A stretch of DNA of 60,175 nucleotides, taken from NCBI GenBank assembly GCA_035513215.1, contig DATKCK010000047.1, positions 1 through 60,175 on the forward strand, in the 5' to 3' direction. The translations under genes were made by a program, and so were the position numbers. Each line of letters opens with the position of its first letter. The first letter of the stretch is position 1. This stretch comes from DATCZB01 sp035513215 (lineage in GTDB: Bacteria > Pseudomonadota > Gammaproteobacteria > Steroidobacterales > Rariloculaceae). Of this stretch, positions 1 to 7,716 are shown one piece after another. Below the pieces are notes generated by a model. It was not told the DNA's origin, did not search any database, and worked only from the letters and a program-made list of their open reading frames with translations.

Positions 1-844
1 AGCGATCGAGTATCGCAAAGAGCTGTTCGATGTCGGATCCGTCCGGCGCTTCCGCGTCGTAGTGCAGCGCTTTGAGCCTGAAGCGCGCCGCGGGCTCGAG
101 CACGGGACCCGTCAGCAGAGTGTCGAACGACAGTCCACCCAGCATCAGGCACGCGAGGGTCAGATAGAGTCGATCTAGAACGTCGTCGACGATCAGCGCA
201 TGTAGCACTTCGCCGCCGCCAAGCATCGCGATGTTCCAGTGCGCTTCCCGCGCCAACGCTTCGATCAGCCTGCCGCCCGCTACGCGCGTGCCGTCGCCGA
301 CGCGAAGCACGCGCACACCCTGGGACTCGACGCGTGTAATCTTGCGCGGATCTGCCGCGCCGCCAGTCGCGACGTACACGGAGCGGCCAGACTCGGCCAA
401 CGCGTCTAGTGGTGGGAGATCCAGACTTGCCGTGACGATGACTACGGCGGGCTGTGGCGTGAGACTGCGCATGCGACGCCACTGGAGAAGGTCCGCGTAT
501 TCGGGCTTGCCGCTGACTGGGAAGCTCCGAGCAGTGACGCCGTGCGGCAGATCACGCACGTACCGGCCGCTGGTGACGAGCGCATCCGCGCAAGCTGCGA
601 GCTCCTGGAAGAGACGCCAGTCGCGGACATTCGCTGTGGCCGGTGGGACGGTGCGTTTCGTGGTTCGAGGCTCGGGAAGCGAGATGCGTCCGTCGAAGCT
701 GGCGATAAAGTTGGCGTAGACGAAGGGTTCCGATGGCTGGCCCGTGGGACCGAACCGCTCGCTCAAATAAAGCCCCTGCAGCGGGACGCGCTCTCCCCGC
801 CCGGGAAAGATCCGCATCAGGTTCTTGTCTTCGGCCTTCTGCAT
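1..844 (-). CDS. RibD C-terminal-domain reductase (partial)
   Basis: Frame open from an ATG at 844 to the window edge, 281 codons with the C-terminus cut off. It reads as the dihydrofolate-reductase-like fold of RibD C-terminal pyrimidine reductases: an N-terminal strand with ANFIASFDGRIS, a middle part DALVTSGRYVRDLP, and the NAD(P)H-site signature MLGGGEVLHALIVDDVLDRLYLT-like near residue 210. The family reduces pyrimidine or pterin-type substrates with NADPH. The free-standing form seen here, without the RibD deaminase domain, often has an unknown substrate. A flavin reductase lies 70 bp upstream on the same strand, suggesting a shared transcript and a redox or flavin theme. Assigned from motif recognition; the exact substrate is not supported. 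Confidence 0.8.
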   Translation of the reverse strand, partial: MQKAEDKNLMRIFPGRGERVPLQGLYLSERFGPTGQPSEPFVYANFIASFDGRISLPEPRTTKRTVPPATANVRDWRLFQELAACADALVTSGRYVRDLPHGVTARSFPVSGKPEYADLLQWRRMRSLTPQPAVVIVTASLDLPPLDALAESGRSVYVATGGAADPRKITRVESQGVRVLRVGDGTRVAGGRLIEALAREAHWNIAMLGGGEVLHALIVDDVLDRLYLTLACLMLGGLSFDTLLTGPVLEPAARFRLKALHYDAEAPDGSDIEQLFAILDR

Positions 845-914
845 GGGATGGTCAGGCTCCGCAGAGTGTCTTCGCCTACCTTACAACAGGCCGCCTCTCC
901 AGACGCCCGATCTG

Positions 915-1394
915 TTAAGGCTTATGACCGGGCTCGATGTCGCGCGCCTGCTGGAAGGTCAGCTGATCCGAATTGGCGCTTTGCTCGGTGTCGATCGGCT
1001 CGAGCAGAAAGCCGACATGATCTCCCAGCGTGATCTGCTCTAGAATCGAGCCCGCGAACCAGCGGTGGCAGGCGTCAAGTTTCGGCACACCATGCGCGTA
1101 GTGCCAGCTCACCCGAGCAAACTTGTCCACCTCATCGCCTGTTTCTCCACCAAAGATCTCGGCGATGTTCTTATCGTTTTCTTCGATGATGTGCACCCCG
1201 AGGATGGCCGCTCGGCGCGCGAGCAGAAGAGTGTGGTTTTTGTCGGAGATGCAAGCGAGGAAGCGCGGCGGGTGAATGCTGCATTGAGTGGCGAAGCCAA
1301 CGAGGCAGCCCGCAGGTTCGTTCTGTACGGCCGTCGTCACGACATACAGCGGGTAATCGAGCGTGGCGGCAAGCCGCTCAAACAGTGACGCCAT
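915..1394 (-). CDS. Flavin reductase domain protein
   Basis: 159 aa from ATG at 1394. The sequence has the FMN-binding split-barrel pattern of the flavin reductase family: a start with YPLYVVTTAVQNEPAGCLVGFATQCSI, then PPRFLACISDKNHT, then a histidine-rich segment in HIIEENDKNIAEIFGG. Members reduce FMN or FAD with NAD(P)H and supply it to monooxygenases, or act as FMN-bound reductases. No monooxygenase partner is adjacent. The downstream neighbour on the same strand is the RibD-C-like reductase, 70 bp away, so a two-gene unit is likely. The length fits the family. No signal peptide is visible, so it is cytoplasmic. Confidence 0.82.
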   Translation of the reverse strand: MASLFERLAATLDYPLYVVTTAVQNEPAGCLVGFATQCSIHPPRFLACISDKNHTLLLARRAAILGVHIIEENDKNIAEIFGGETGDEVDKFARVSWHYAHGVPKLDACHRWFAGSILEQITLGDHVGFLLEPIDTEQSANSDQLTFQQARDIEPGHKP

Positions 1395-1914
1395 TTATTC
1401 CCTGCTGAGTAGGCGACTGCCTACTTCAGCTTGTCCTCCTCTGAGCCTGATCAATGCCGTCCGATTATAGAGGCAACTCGCCAGGCCGGGCCGGAAGGCC
1501 GTGGAGGACCGCGTTCGCGCGCACTTGGCTGAGACTATTGATTCGCACGCAGCTCACACCTCTGGATCGAGATTAAACGCGGCATGGATGTGCGGCCGAT
1601 GATAGTCGTTCGAGCTGGGCGTGGGCGAAGTGGCATCGTGGCTGGCAATGATCTGGCCGATCGTCCCGCGCGTTCAAACGTGGAAGGCGCAAGTAGCGTA
1701 GTACGCTATGGATGAATGAGCGCCGAGTGCTGGAGTGCTCAAGGTAACGAAAACGCCAACTTTCCCAAAAACACCGTTGAGCCCGCCCGTCATTTCGGGA
1801 GACTACAGCTAATCGTGAAGGATAGATTCTGACTTCCCAGCCGATTCATCTAAGCGATCGGCTTCATGAGTTCGCTAGGATCAAGTGCAATTCGCATCTA
1901 CTGTCAGTTGTCAC
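1395..1914. other. Intergenic region, 520 bp, no supported gene
   Basis: No credible coding frame with a start was found between the flavin reductase and the GNAT gene. A roughly 40-codon startless frame on the minus strand ending at 1554 looks protein-like but matches nothing I recognise. The stretch probably holds the flavin reductase promoter plus decayed sequence. Confidence 0.4.
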
Positions 1915-2364
1915 TTAGAGAGCTTTTGTCATCGTCTTGTGTTGGATTCTTCCAAATAGTGTGGGCCCTTCTCCCTGAATCGCGTATGCTCGGTGCTCGT
2001 AAAACGATACGGCGCTCGTTCTGGCGTTGAGAAGAATCATCCTGGCTTCGTTGTCGTGGGCTACTTTCTCGAGAAAAGTCAAAATCGTACTACCTATGCC
2101 GAGGCCACGATAATTTTCGCTAGTCGCCATATATCGAATCTGTGCTTGGTTAGTTGTCGGAAAGTGAATGCGGCCAACACCGACTATTTCACCGGCATTG
2201 TTTCGTGCAAGTAGATGATGAGCGACTGCGTCAAACACGTCCCTTTCAGATCCAAAGGGTTGATCCCAAGGGGCACGTAACAGGTTCCAGCGAAACCTGT
2301 AGTACTCCTCCAGCTCCTCAGGCGTATCTGGCACTGCGATCGCTATTGGAATGCGCGGCCTCAT
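1915..2364 (-). CDS. GNAT family N-acetyltransferase
   Basis: 149 aa from ATG at 2364. The acetyl-CoA pyrophosphate loop of GNAT motif A is visible as RGLGIG (residues 86-91) after the strand IRYMATSENY, followed by helix STILTFLEKVA. The conserved late Tyr sits in VSFYEHRAY (Tyr 122). The N-terminal part (EELEEYYRFRWNLLRAPWDQP) fits the subgroup whose members often act on small molecules or peptides. It transfers acetyl from acetyl-CoA to an amine; the substrate is unknown. It stands alone, 35 bp downstream of a DUF4097 gene on the same strand, so it could be cotranscribed with it. Local GC is lower than in most of the window. Confidence 0.85.
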   Translation of the reverse strand: MRPRIPIAIAVPDTPEELEEYYRFRWNLLRAPWDQPFGSERDVFDAVAHHLLARNNAGEIVGVGRIHFPTTNQAQIRYMATSENYRGLGIGSTILTFLEKVAHDNEARMILLNARTSAVSFYEHRAYAIQGEGPTLFGRIQHKTMTKAL

Positions 2365-2398
2365 TCGCCAACCTATAACAAGCTGCTTTCACCCTCTC

Positions 2399-3232
2399 TC
2401 AGAGTTGTGTGATCTGTACGCCGCCGTTGACGGTCCGGGCACGGATCAATGGTCCTTCACCGCTGCCCAACGTTCCTGAGACTTCGCGGTTGCGGTCGCC
2501 TTCTCGAGTCACCGGGAAGTCCGAGCTAACGCCGCCGTTGACCGTTTCGACGTCGAGCCTGGCCGAGAAGTCCTCTGGAATCCGCATGACGATCCCGCCG
2601 TTGGTCGTGCGCACGTCAAATATGTCGCCGTCAAACGTATCGTCTGCAAATACTGCGCTGATGCCGCCATTGACGGTGCGTCCTCGCACGGCTGCAGAAA
2701 CGTTAGCGAGACTGATACCGCCATTGGTCGTCTCGGCGTCCAGGTGGCCCCGCATGTCGGTGACTGAAATACGACCGTTGACCGATTCGATCCAAAGGTC
2801 GGTGTCACGTGGTGCCATGATTTCGAAACTTACGTTCCAGCCACCATTGCGACGGCCGAAAGGCCACCAGGAGTTACGAACGTATGGACCGTAGGCACGG
2901 AGAACGCCATCCGTGTCGATCGCAATCTCGTCCAGTCTGTCTCGAGCCGTGTCTTCGTTGCGATCCCACGAGCGGACCAGCGCTCGTACTTGAAACTCGT
3001 TGCGGTCCCATCCAGTCACGCTGACGCTACCGTTCGGGCTGCCATTAATCTGCAACGATTCTTCCTGCGTCAGAGTGAACTCGCGACTCTCGCAAACGTT
3101 GACGCTGGATCGATTGCCACCGGTCCAGTCGTCATCGCAGGCCACTTCAGTCCGCGATTCTTGGGCAACGGCACTACCGGCCCCGACGATGGCGAGTAGC
3201 CCGGGAACGGCGAATCTCGTGATTGTAGACAT
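2399..3232 (-). CDS. Secreted DUF4097 beta-repeat protein
   Basis: 277 aa from ATG at 3232, chosen because AGGAGAG stands 5 nt upstream; an in-frame ATG at 3256 would add eight residues. An N-terminal signal peptide ends near AVAQ. From about residue 70 the protein is built of short beta repeats, with TVNGGI/TTNGGI recurring at least six times, the hallmark of DUF4097 (adhesin-like beta-solenoid). Cysteines at 'CDDDW' and 'VCESRE' could form a disulfide in the periplasm. DUF4097 proteins are often encoded near anti-sigma or envelope-stress genes; here the neighbour is a GNAT enzyme. Function unknown. Confidence 0.8.
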   Translation of the reverse strand: MSTITRFAVPGLLAIVGAGSAVAQESRTEVACDDDWTGGNRSSVNVCESREFTLTQEESLQINGSPNGSVSVTGWDRNEFQVRALVRSWDRNEDTARDRLDEIAIDTDGVLRAYGPYVRNSWWPFGRRNGGWNVSFEIMAPRDTDLWIESVNGRISVTDMRGHLDAETTNGGISLANVSAAVRGRTVNGGISAVFADDTFDGDIFDVRTTNGGIVMRIPEDFSARLDVETVNGGVSSDFPVTREGDRNREVSGTLGSGEGPLIRARTVNGGVQITQL

Positions 3233-3526
3233 CGTCACTCTCCTCGATTTGGTCATAGCTTAGCGAAAGGCGCGCCACAAGGCCGCGCCTCCCATAAGCT
3301 ATTGACTCAGTAGAGATGTGACGGGTTACAGCGCTCGGAATCAGCGTCAAAACCTTCCCGTATATGAACAGGACCTGGCTCCTTGACCGTCCACGTTTTG
3401 ATCCAGTACCGACAGTTATCTAGCAGGTTCCGGCGTCTGTTGGAATTGATAATCGACATTACCGCTGGCGGCTTCGAGCGCTTGCCTACGGATGGCTTGA
3501 TCCTACTGAGAAGGTAAAATGACTAC

Positions 3527-3694
3527 ATGGACTCGAAGCTTGCCAAGGAAGCCGAAACGGCACTCATCGCGGCAACGCAAGGTCTGACGCCCGAGCAGCG
3601 TCTGGAAGCCTTTGTCGCGCATTGCCGTCTCATGGCCGAGCTGCACGCGGCAGGCACTCGCCAGCGCGAGCAGGCACTACGGCGGCGGCGATGA
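3527..3694 (+). CDS. Small protein paired with nucleotidyltransferase (putative antitoxin)
   Basis: 55 aa from ATG at 3527 to TGA at 3692-3694. The sequence is mostly helical: an Ala/Glu-rich start (MDSKLAKEAETALIAATQ), then LTPEQRLEAFVAHCRLMAELHAAG and an Arg-rich tail. Its stop overlaps the ATG of the nucleotidyltransferase at 3691 (ATGA), so the two are translationally coupled. Small helical proteins that precede AbiEii/MNT-like nucleotidyltransferases are commonly cognate antitoxins or partners; this role is inferred from arrangement only. No DNA-binding motif is evident. Confidence 0.65.
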   Translation: MDSKLAKEAETALIAATQGLTPEQRLEAFVAHCRLMAELHAAGTRQREQALRRRR

Positions 3695-4260
3695 GGACAA
3701 AGGGACCGGGCGAGTCGGGCTTGCTGCTGCTCGACGCCGTCGAGGTTCTTGAACGGGAGGGTTCTCGATACGCCGTCATCGGCGCAATGGCGGCTTCCGT
3801 GCACGGCGTCGTCCGTGCCAGCATGGATGCAGACGCCGTAGTTTCAACGCCCTCGCACAGCCTCCATGAGCTCGAGCGCGCATTCCGCCGCGCCGGCTTC
3901 GCAGCGGAGTTGCGGCACGGGGAAGATGGAGATCCGATTGCCGCCGTCCTCGCCCTGAGCGATACGTACGGCAACCGAGTAGACTTGCTCGCTGGGCTCC
4001 GTGGCCTTGATCCCGCCGCATTCTCTCGAGTAATCGAGGTGCCCTTCCACGGCGTGTCGCTGCGCGTGGTGAGTCGCGAGGACTTCATTGCGATGAAACT
4101 CTACGCTGGGGGGCCGCTGGACCTGGCTGATGCGCGCCGCGCACTCGCCGCTGGTCGCGAGTTGATTGACATGGAGCTCTTGCGACGTGCCGCAGACACA
4201 TACGGAGCAGCCACCTCAGCCGCCCTCGACCGTCTGCTTGAGGAGGTGTTCTCTGGTTGA
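3691..4260 (+). CDS. MNT-type nucleotidyltransferase (DUF6036/AbiEii-like)
   Basis: 189 aa from the ATG overlapping the preceding stop. The nucleotidyltransferase core is visible: strand YAVIGAMAASVHGVVR, then the acidic pair in SMDADAVV (Asp 46, Asp 48), and a later NRVDLLAGL segment likely carrying the third acidic residue. The C-terminal part (EDFIAMKLYAGGPLDLADARRAL) is the helical region typical of the AbiEii/DUF6036 group. Such enzymes transfer nucleotides to tRNA or proteins and act as toxins in type IV-like modules. The 55-aa coupled gene is the natural partner candidate. It sits next to decayed toxin-antitoxin and recombinase genes, consistent with horizontally acquired DNA. Confidence 0.75.
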   Translation: MRTKGPGESGLLLLDAVEVLEREGSRYAVIGAMAASVHGVVRASMDADAVVSTPSHSLHELERAFRRAGFAAELRHGEDGDPIAAVLALSDTYGNRVDLLAGLRGLDPAAFSRVIEVPFHGVSLRVVSREDFIAMKLYAGGPLDLADARRALAAGRELIDMELLRRAADTYGAATSAALDRLLEEVFSG

Positions 4261-4272
4261 CCGCGCGCCTTC

Positions 4273-4387
4273 CCATAAATGGTTGAAGTTGCTCGCGAAG
4301 GAATTACTCAGTTACTCGGCGGCGACGTTCACTGAGGCAGTCGAGGCCGGCGAACTGATGGAAATCGAGGTGAGAGACAATGGCTAA
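4273..4387 (+). pseudogene. RelE/ParE-type toxin remnant (C-terminal end)
   Basis: Only the last third of a toxin frame survives: KWLKLLAKELLSYS ... TEAVEAGELMEIEVRDNG, ending TAA at 4385-4387. The 'LAKELL(S/G)Y ... EAGELMEI' ending is what I recall from RelE-type toxins encoded just before MAKKSILDAVHE-type antitoxins. The N-terminal two thirds, including the ribonuclease fold, are missing; sequence upstream belongs to the nucleotidyltransferase gene. It overlaps the antitoxin start by 8 bp, the layout of an intact module. Family call is from memory of this gene pair; loss of the 5' part is seen directly. Confidence 0.6.
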
Positions 4388-4577
4388 GAAGAGCATCCTG
4401 GATGCGGTGCACGAGACGGCAAAGGGATTGCACAAGGCAGGTGTCATGGATAGGCAGACGATGCGCGAGTTCGACGCATTGTGTCTGCCGCCCGTAAAGG
4501 ACCCGAGCGCCGAGCCGATGACTCACCATCAGTCCTTCCAAAACCCGCGAAACCGATCGGGCGATAGCTCCGTGTAG
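4380..4577 (+). pseudogene. HigA/XRE-type antitoxin, 3'-truncated
   Basis: Starts MAKKSILDAVHETAKGLHKAG, a strongly conserved N-terminus of HigA-like antitoxins that normally continue through PPVK into a helix-turn-helix (about 100 aa). Here the similarity stops after CLPPVKD (about 4500). The remaining roughly 25 codons run antisense through the 3' end of the recombinase pseudogene and are not antitoxin sequence. The HTH is therefore lost and the antitoxin is probably non-functional. Together with the toxin remnant this shows a toxin-antitoxin pair cut at both ends by rearrangement. Confidence 0.7.
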
Positions 4578-5071
4578 CGAACGGTGTGGTGGATGTTCCG
4601 ATCGCCGAGATAATGCTGAATCGCGCGCGTATCGTGGCCCTCGTTGGCCAATTTGTAGCCGCACGCATGTCGCAGCATGTGGGGATGAACCGGAAACGTG
4701 ATCTGCGCGTGTCGCCCCGCCCGAGCAACGATCTTTCGCGCGGCCGCTGAGCTGAGCGGTCCCTTACGCTCACTTACAAAGATATGCATCGCCCCTGGAT
4801 GTTGCTTGGCGAGAGTTCACAGAGATTCGCTTTCCTTCTTCCCTAGCGGATGGTTGGAAGGCGTTCCATTCTTCAGGCGGCGGACATAGAGCAGGCGACG
4901 CTTCAGGTCGACCTGATCCCAGCGCATTTCGATCAGTTCTGAGACGCGCAGCCCGTGACGGTAGGCGAGCATTATCAGCATTGCGTCCCGAAGTCGATGG
5001 CGGCCGACGTTCATCGCAACAGATCTGAGCCGGTCGACCTCCTCCGGTGTCAGATATTCCCGGCTGCGCTA
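4529..5071 (-). pseudogene. Tyrosine recombinase (FimB/FimE-like), disrupted
   Basis: Two minus-strand frames make up one short phage-integrase-type recombinase. The upstream part (5071 to about 4817) contains REYLTPEEVDRL and AYRHGLRVSELIEMRWDQVDL with the catalytic Arg. The downstream part (about 4789 to 4529) contains HIFVSERKGPLS, HPHMLRHACGYKLANEG (HxxR box) and HHTVRYTELSPDRF with the nucleophilic Tyr. A frame shift near 4790-4817 separates them and an in-frame TAG at 5069-5071 precedes the first. All catalytic boxes are still readable, so inactivation looks recent. Its 3' end abuts the truncated antitoxin. Confidence 0.82.
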
Positions 5072-5346
5072 TGCGATGCTGCGATTCTGCATTATCAGCT
5101 GAGGCCGACGACTTCGGCTGGGCCGCGGGCTCTGAACGTGGCGCCAGGCTTAAGATTTCTTTACTACATCTGGATAGGAGCTGAACTTCCTAGCCAGCGC
5201 CGGCACTAATTGAGACACTAATCAGGGAGTTGCTCGGGGCCCGGAAGGCGCCGGCGCAGCTCTTCGAGAATCGGGAATGGTTCGGCGCAGCTGCAACGAA
5301 CACCGATTCATCTGAATCGTGTAACCAACGGGAACTGGTAAGCCAG

Positions 5347-7641
5347 ATGTTTTTCGCCCTGCAGAAACCTGCCATTCGACTTCTAGCACTACTGTTGGCC
5401 CCCTGGGCGCTGGCATTGGCCCAGATTCAGGACGTCGGCGGCGGCGGCATCCGCATATTCGAGCCCGTCTATTTCACGCAGTACAATCCGCTGACCGCGC
5501 TCGATATGGTCGATCGCATACCGGGCGTCAGTGCTCAGGAGAACGACGGGGGACGCGGCCTGTCCGGTGTCAGATCGAACCTCCTGATCAATGGCCAGCG
5601 GCCGCCGCCCAAGGGCAAATCGGCGCGCGTGCAGCTCGGCGAGATGCCGGTCGGGGGCGTCGTTCAGATCGAGCTCATCGACGCGGGTGCCCGACTCGAT
5701 GTCGACATGCAGGGCTATCCGCAAGTCATCAACGTGGTTACCGTCGCGAATCGTCCGGCCTATTACGAGGTCGTGACGCAGGTGCAACGTTCAGGCACAG
5801 GCGATATCGACCAGGAGAACGAGCGCTCCTCCCAGCTCGACGGCACGGGCTCGTTCTCGTGGGGTGGTCAAGAGTTTACGGTGACGGGCAACTTCCAGGA
5901 CCGCAGTAACCGTTCACCATCCGGCTTCGTTGCCATCGATCCGGCCAACCCCGAGCAGCGCATCACGAGCCTGAACACCTCCGAGGGCAAGCAAGAAGGC
6001 ATCCAGTTCGATGCGAATTTTGCGCTGCCGGGCGAGAGCTCCTTGAGCTTCAACAGCCAGTTCTCGACAGGCACTAGCGGCTCGGCACCGTTGCCGCTGG
6101 TGTTAGACGACGAGCTCGCTGCCATCGATGAAAGCGCCGACGGCGAGGAGGATCTGCGCGCTTTTTCGGCCGAATACCGGCGCCCGTTCGCAACCAGCGG
6201 CGAGCTCATGCTCGCCTTCGTCGATACGACCTCGACCGATCAGGCCGAATCGATCTTTCAGACTCCCGATTTGTCCCGTTTCTCTTTCAGTGACTCGGAA
6301 ACGGGCGAGACGGCCACGCGTTTGCTCGTCACGACCGCTCCGACCGACCGGCTGACCGTCAGGACGACCGTCAGCAACGCGTTCAACTATTTCGAGGGTG
6401 GTTTTCGCATCTTCGAGGACGGCGAAGAGATCATTATTGCCGGATCGAACAGCCGTGTGCAGGAAGACCGGCGCTCCCTCGAGAGCTCCGTCGACTGGAA
6501 CCTGACCAGCCAGTGGACATTCCGCGGCACCGCCGGTGTCGAGGCTTATGAGATCGATACCCGCGACGTCTCGAGCGGCTTACAGACGGACCCGAAGGGC
6601 GAGATCTCGGTCTCGTTCCGGCCACAGCCGCGCACGACGTTTACGCTCTCGACGAGCCGCACGGTCGGCCAGTTGAGCTTCAACCAGTTTCTGGCGTCGT
6701 CGAGCCTCTCGTCCGAGATTCTGACTGCCGGCGCGGCCGAGCTCGAGCCTGAACGCCAGCGAACCGTCTCCGCCAGCTACGATCGCCGCTTCGGCGATAC
6801 GGGCGTCATGCGATTCTCGCTGGCCCGCATCGAGACAGAGAACCCGGTCGACTCCGTCGCGTTGTCCGACGAGCTCATCGTCTCTCAGAACACATCGCCG
6901 CAAACGATCGACCGTCTGCAGATGTCGGTCGATTTTCCGTTCGAGAGATTCGGCCATGAAGATCTGATCCTGAGTATCGGCGGCCTTTTCTCCGATTCGG
7001 AGACCATCGACCCGATCACCGGCGAAACGCGCGAAGTCTCGAGCGGTGGCGGCAACTTTAGTGGGGGCGGCGGCGGCAACTTCGGGGGTGGTGGCGGCGG
7101 CAACTTCGGCGGTGGTGGCGGCAACAACTTCGCCAGTGGCAACTTTGGGGGATTTACGCCGAAGTATTTGAAGCAGATCGGGTTGCGCAAGGATCCTGGC
7201 GAAGGCAAATGGTCATGGTCGGTGCAGCTGCGTGAAATTCGGCCAACGGGCAATTACTCGGCCCGGCAGGTCCGAACACAGGACAGTCAACGCCAATGGA
7301 ACGCCTCGGTCACCTGGGAGCCGATCGAAGGGCTCAGGCTCTGGACCAACCTCGAAGGACCCAGGACGCAAACACGCGAAGCGCTTTTCTTCGGTGCCGT
7401 GCGATCGCCAGGACTCGACCCGTCTTTCATCGCCACCACGACGACGCGCCAGGGAGGCTTAGCTTCGTTCACCGTCGAGTGGCGGCGCGAGCGGCTCGAG
7501 ATTACCGGAAGCCTGAGCTCGAGGCCCGACAACCTCACCGAGGAATTTCTGATTCCGTTCGGCGCGACGACCGGATCGTTCCTCACGAGGGAGATCGCAC
7601 GAACGCCGCGGGCGATGCTGCGGTTCCGCATCATCAGCTGA
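5347..7641 (+). CDS. TonB-dependent receptor-like outer membrane protein
   Basis: 764 aa from ATG at 5347, chosen because a signal peptide (FALQKPAIRLLALLLAPWALALAQ) follows at once; the frame is open further upstream without a credible leader. Residues 30-135 form a plug domain: NPLTALDMVDRIPGVSAQ, then GVRSNLLINGQRPP and a GGVVQIELIDAG segment. The rest has alternating beta-strand character of a 22-strand barrel and ends in an aromatic-poor RFRIIS. A glycine-rich insert (nt 7045-7155, repeated GGGGGNF units) lies in one late extracellular or periplasmic turn. The substrate is unknown; no regulator or transporter is adjacent. A large lipoprotein gene converges from the other side. Confidence 0.8.
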   Translation: MFFALQKPAIRLLALLLAPWALALAQIQDVGGGGIRIFEPVYFTQYNPLTALDMVDRIPGVSAQENDGGRGLSGVRSNLLINGQRPPPKGKSARVQLGEMPVGGVVQIELIDAGARLDVDMQGYPQVINVVTVANRPAYYEVVTQVQRSGTGDIDQENERSSQLDGTGSFSWGGQEFTVTGNFQDRSNRSPSGFVAIDPANPEQRITSLNTSEGKQEGIQFDANFALPGESSLSFNSQFSTGTSGSAPLPLVLDDELAAIDESADGEEDLRAFSAEYRRPFATSGELMLAFVDTTSTDQAESIFQTPDLSRFSFSDSETGETATRLLVTTAPTDRLTVRTTVSNAFNYFEGGFRIFEDGEEIIIAGSNSRVQEDRRSLESSVDWNLTSQWTFRGTAGVEAYEIDTRDVSSGLQTDPKGEISVSFRPQPRTTFTLSTSRTVGQLSFNQFLASSSLSSEILTAGAAELEPERQRTVSASYDRRFGDTGVMRFSLARIETENPVDSVALSDELIVSQNTSPQTIDRLQMSVDFPFERFGHEDLILSIGGLFSDSETIDPITGETREVSSGGGNFSGGGGGNFGGGGGGNFGGGGGNNFASGNFGGFTPKYLKQIGLRKDPGEGKWSWSVQLREIRPTGNYSARQVRTQDSQRQWNASVTWEPIEGLRLWTNLEGPRTQTREALFFGAVRSPGLDPSFIATTTTRQGGLASFTVEWRRERLEITGSLSSRPDNLTEEFLIPFGATTGSFLTREIARTPRAMLRFRIIS

Positions 7642-7716
7642 ACGAGTTTCTGGGTGCAGCACCGCTCGCAGCGCGCGGACTACCACGGACAAGGCGGCGA
7701 GCGCCGCGAGCACGGT

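Noticed and set aside
1554..1676. About 40 codons on the minus strand ending ...DYHRPHIHAAFNLDPEV
   Set aside because: Looks protein-like at the C-terminus but has no start codon, follows a stop directly and matches no family I know; too weak to call even as a remnant.
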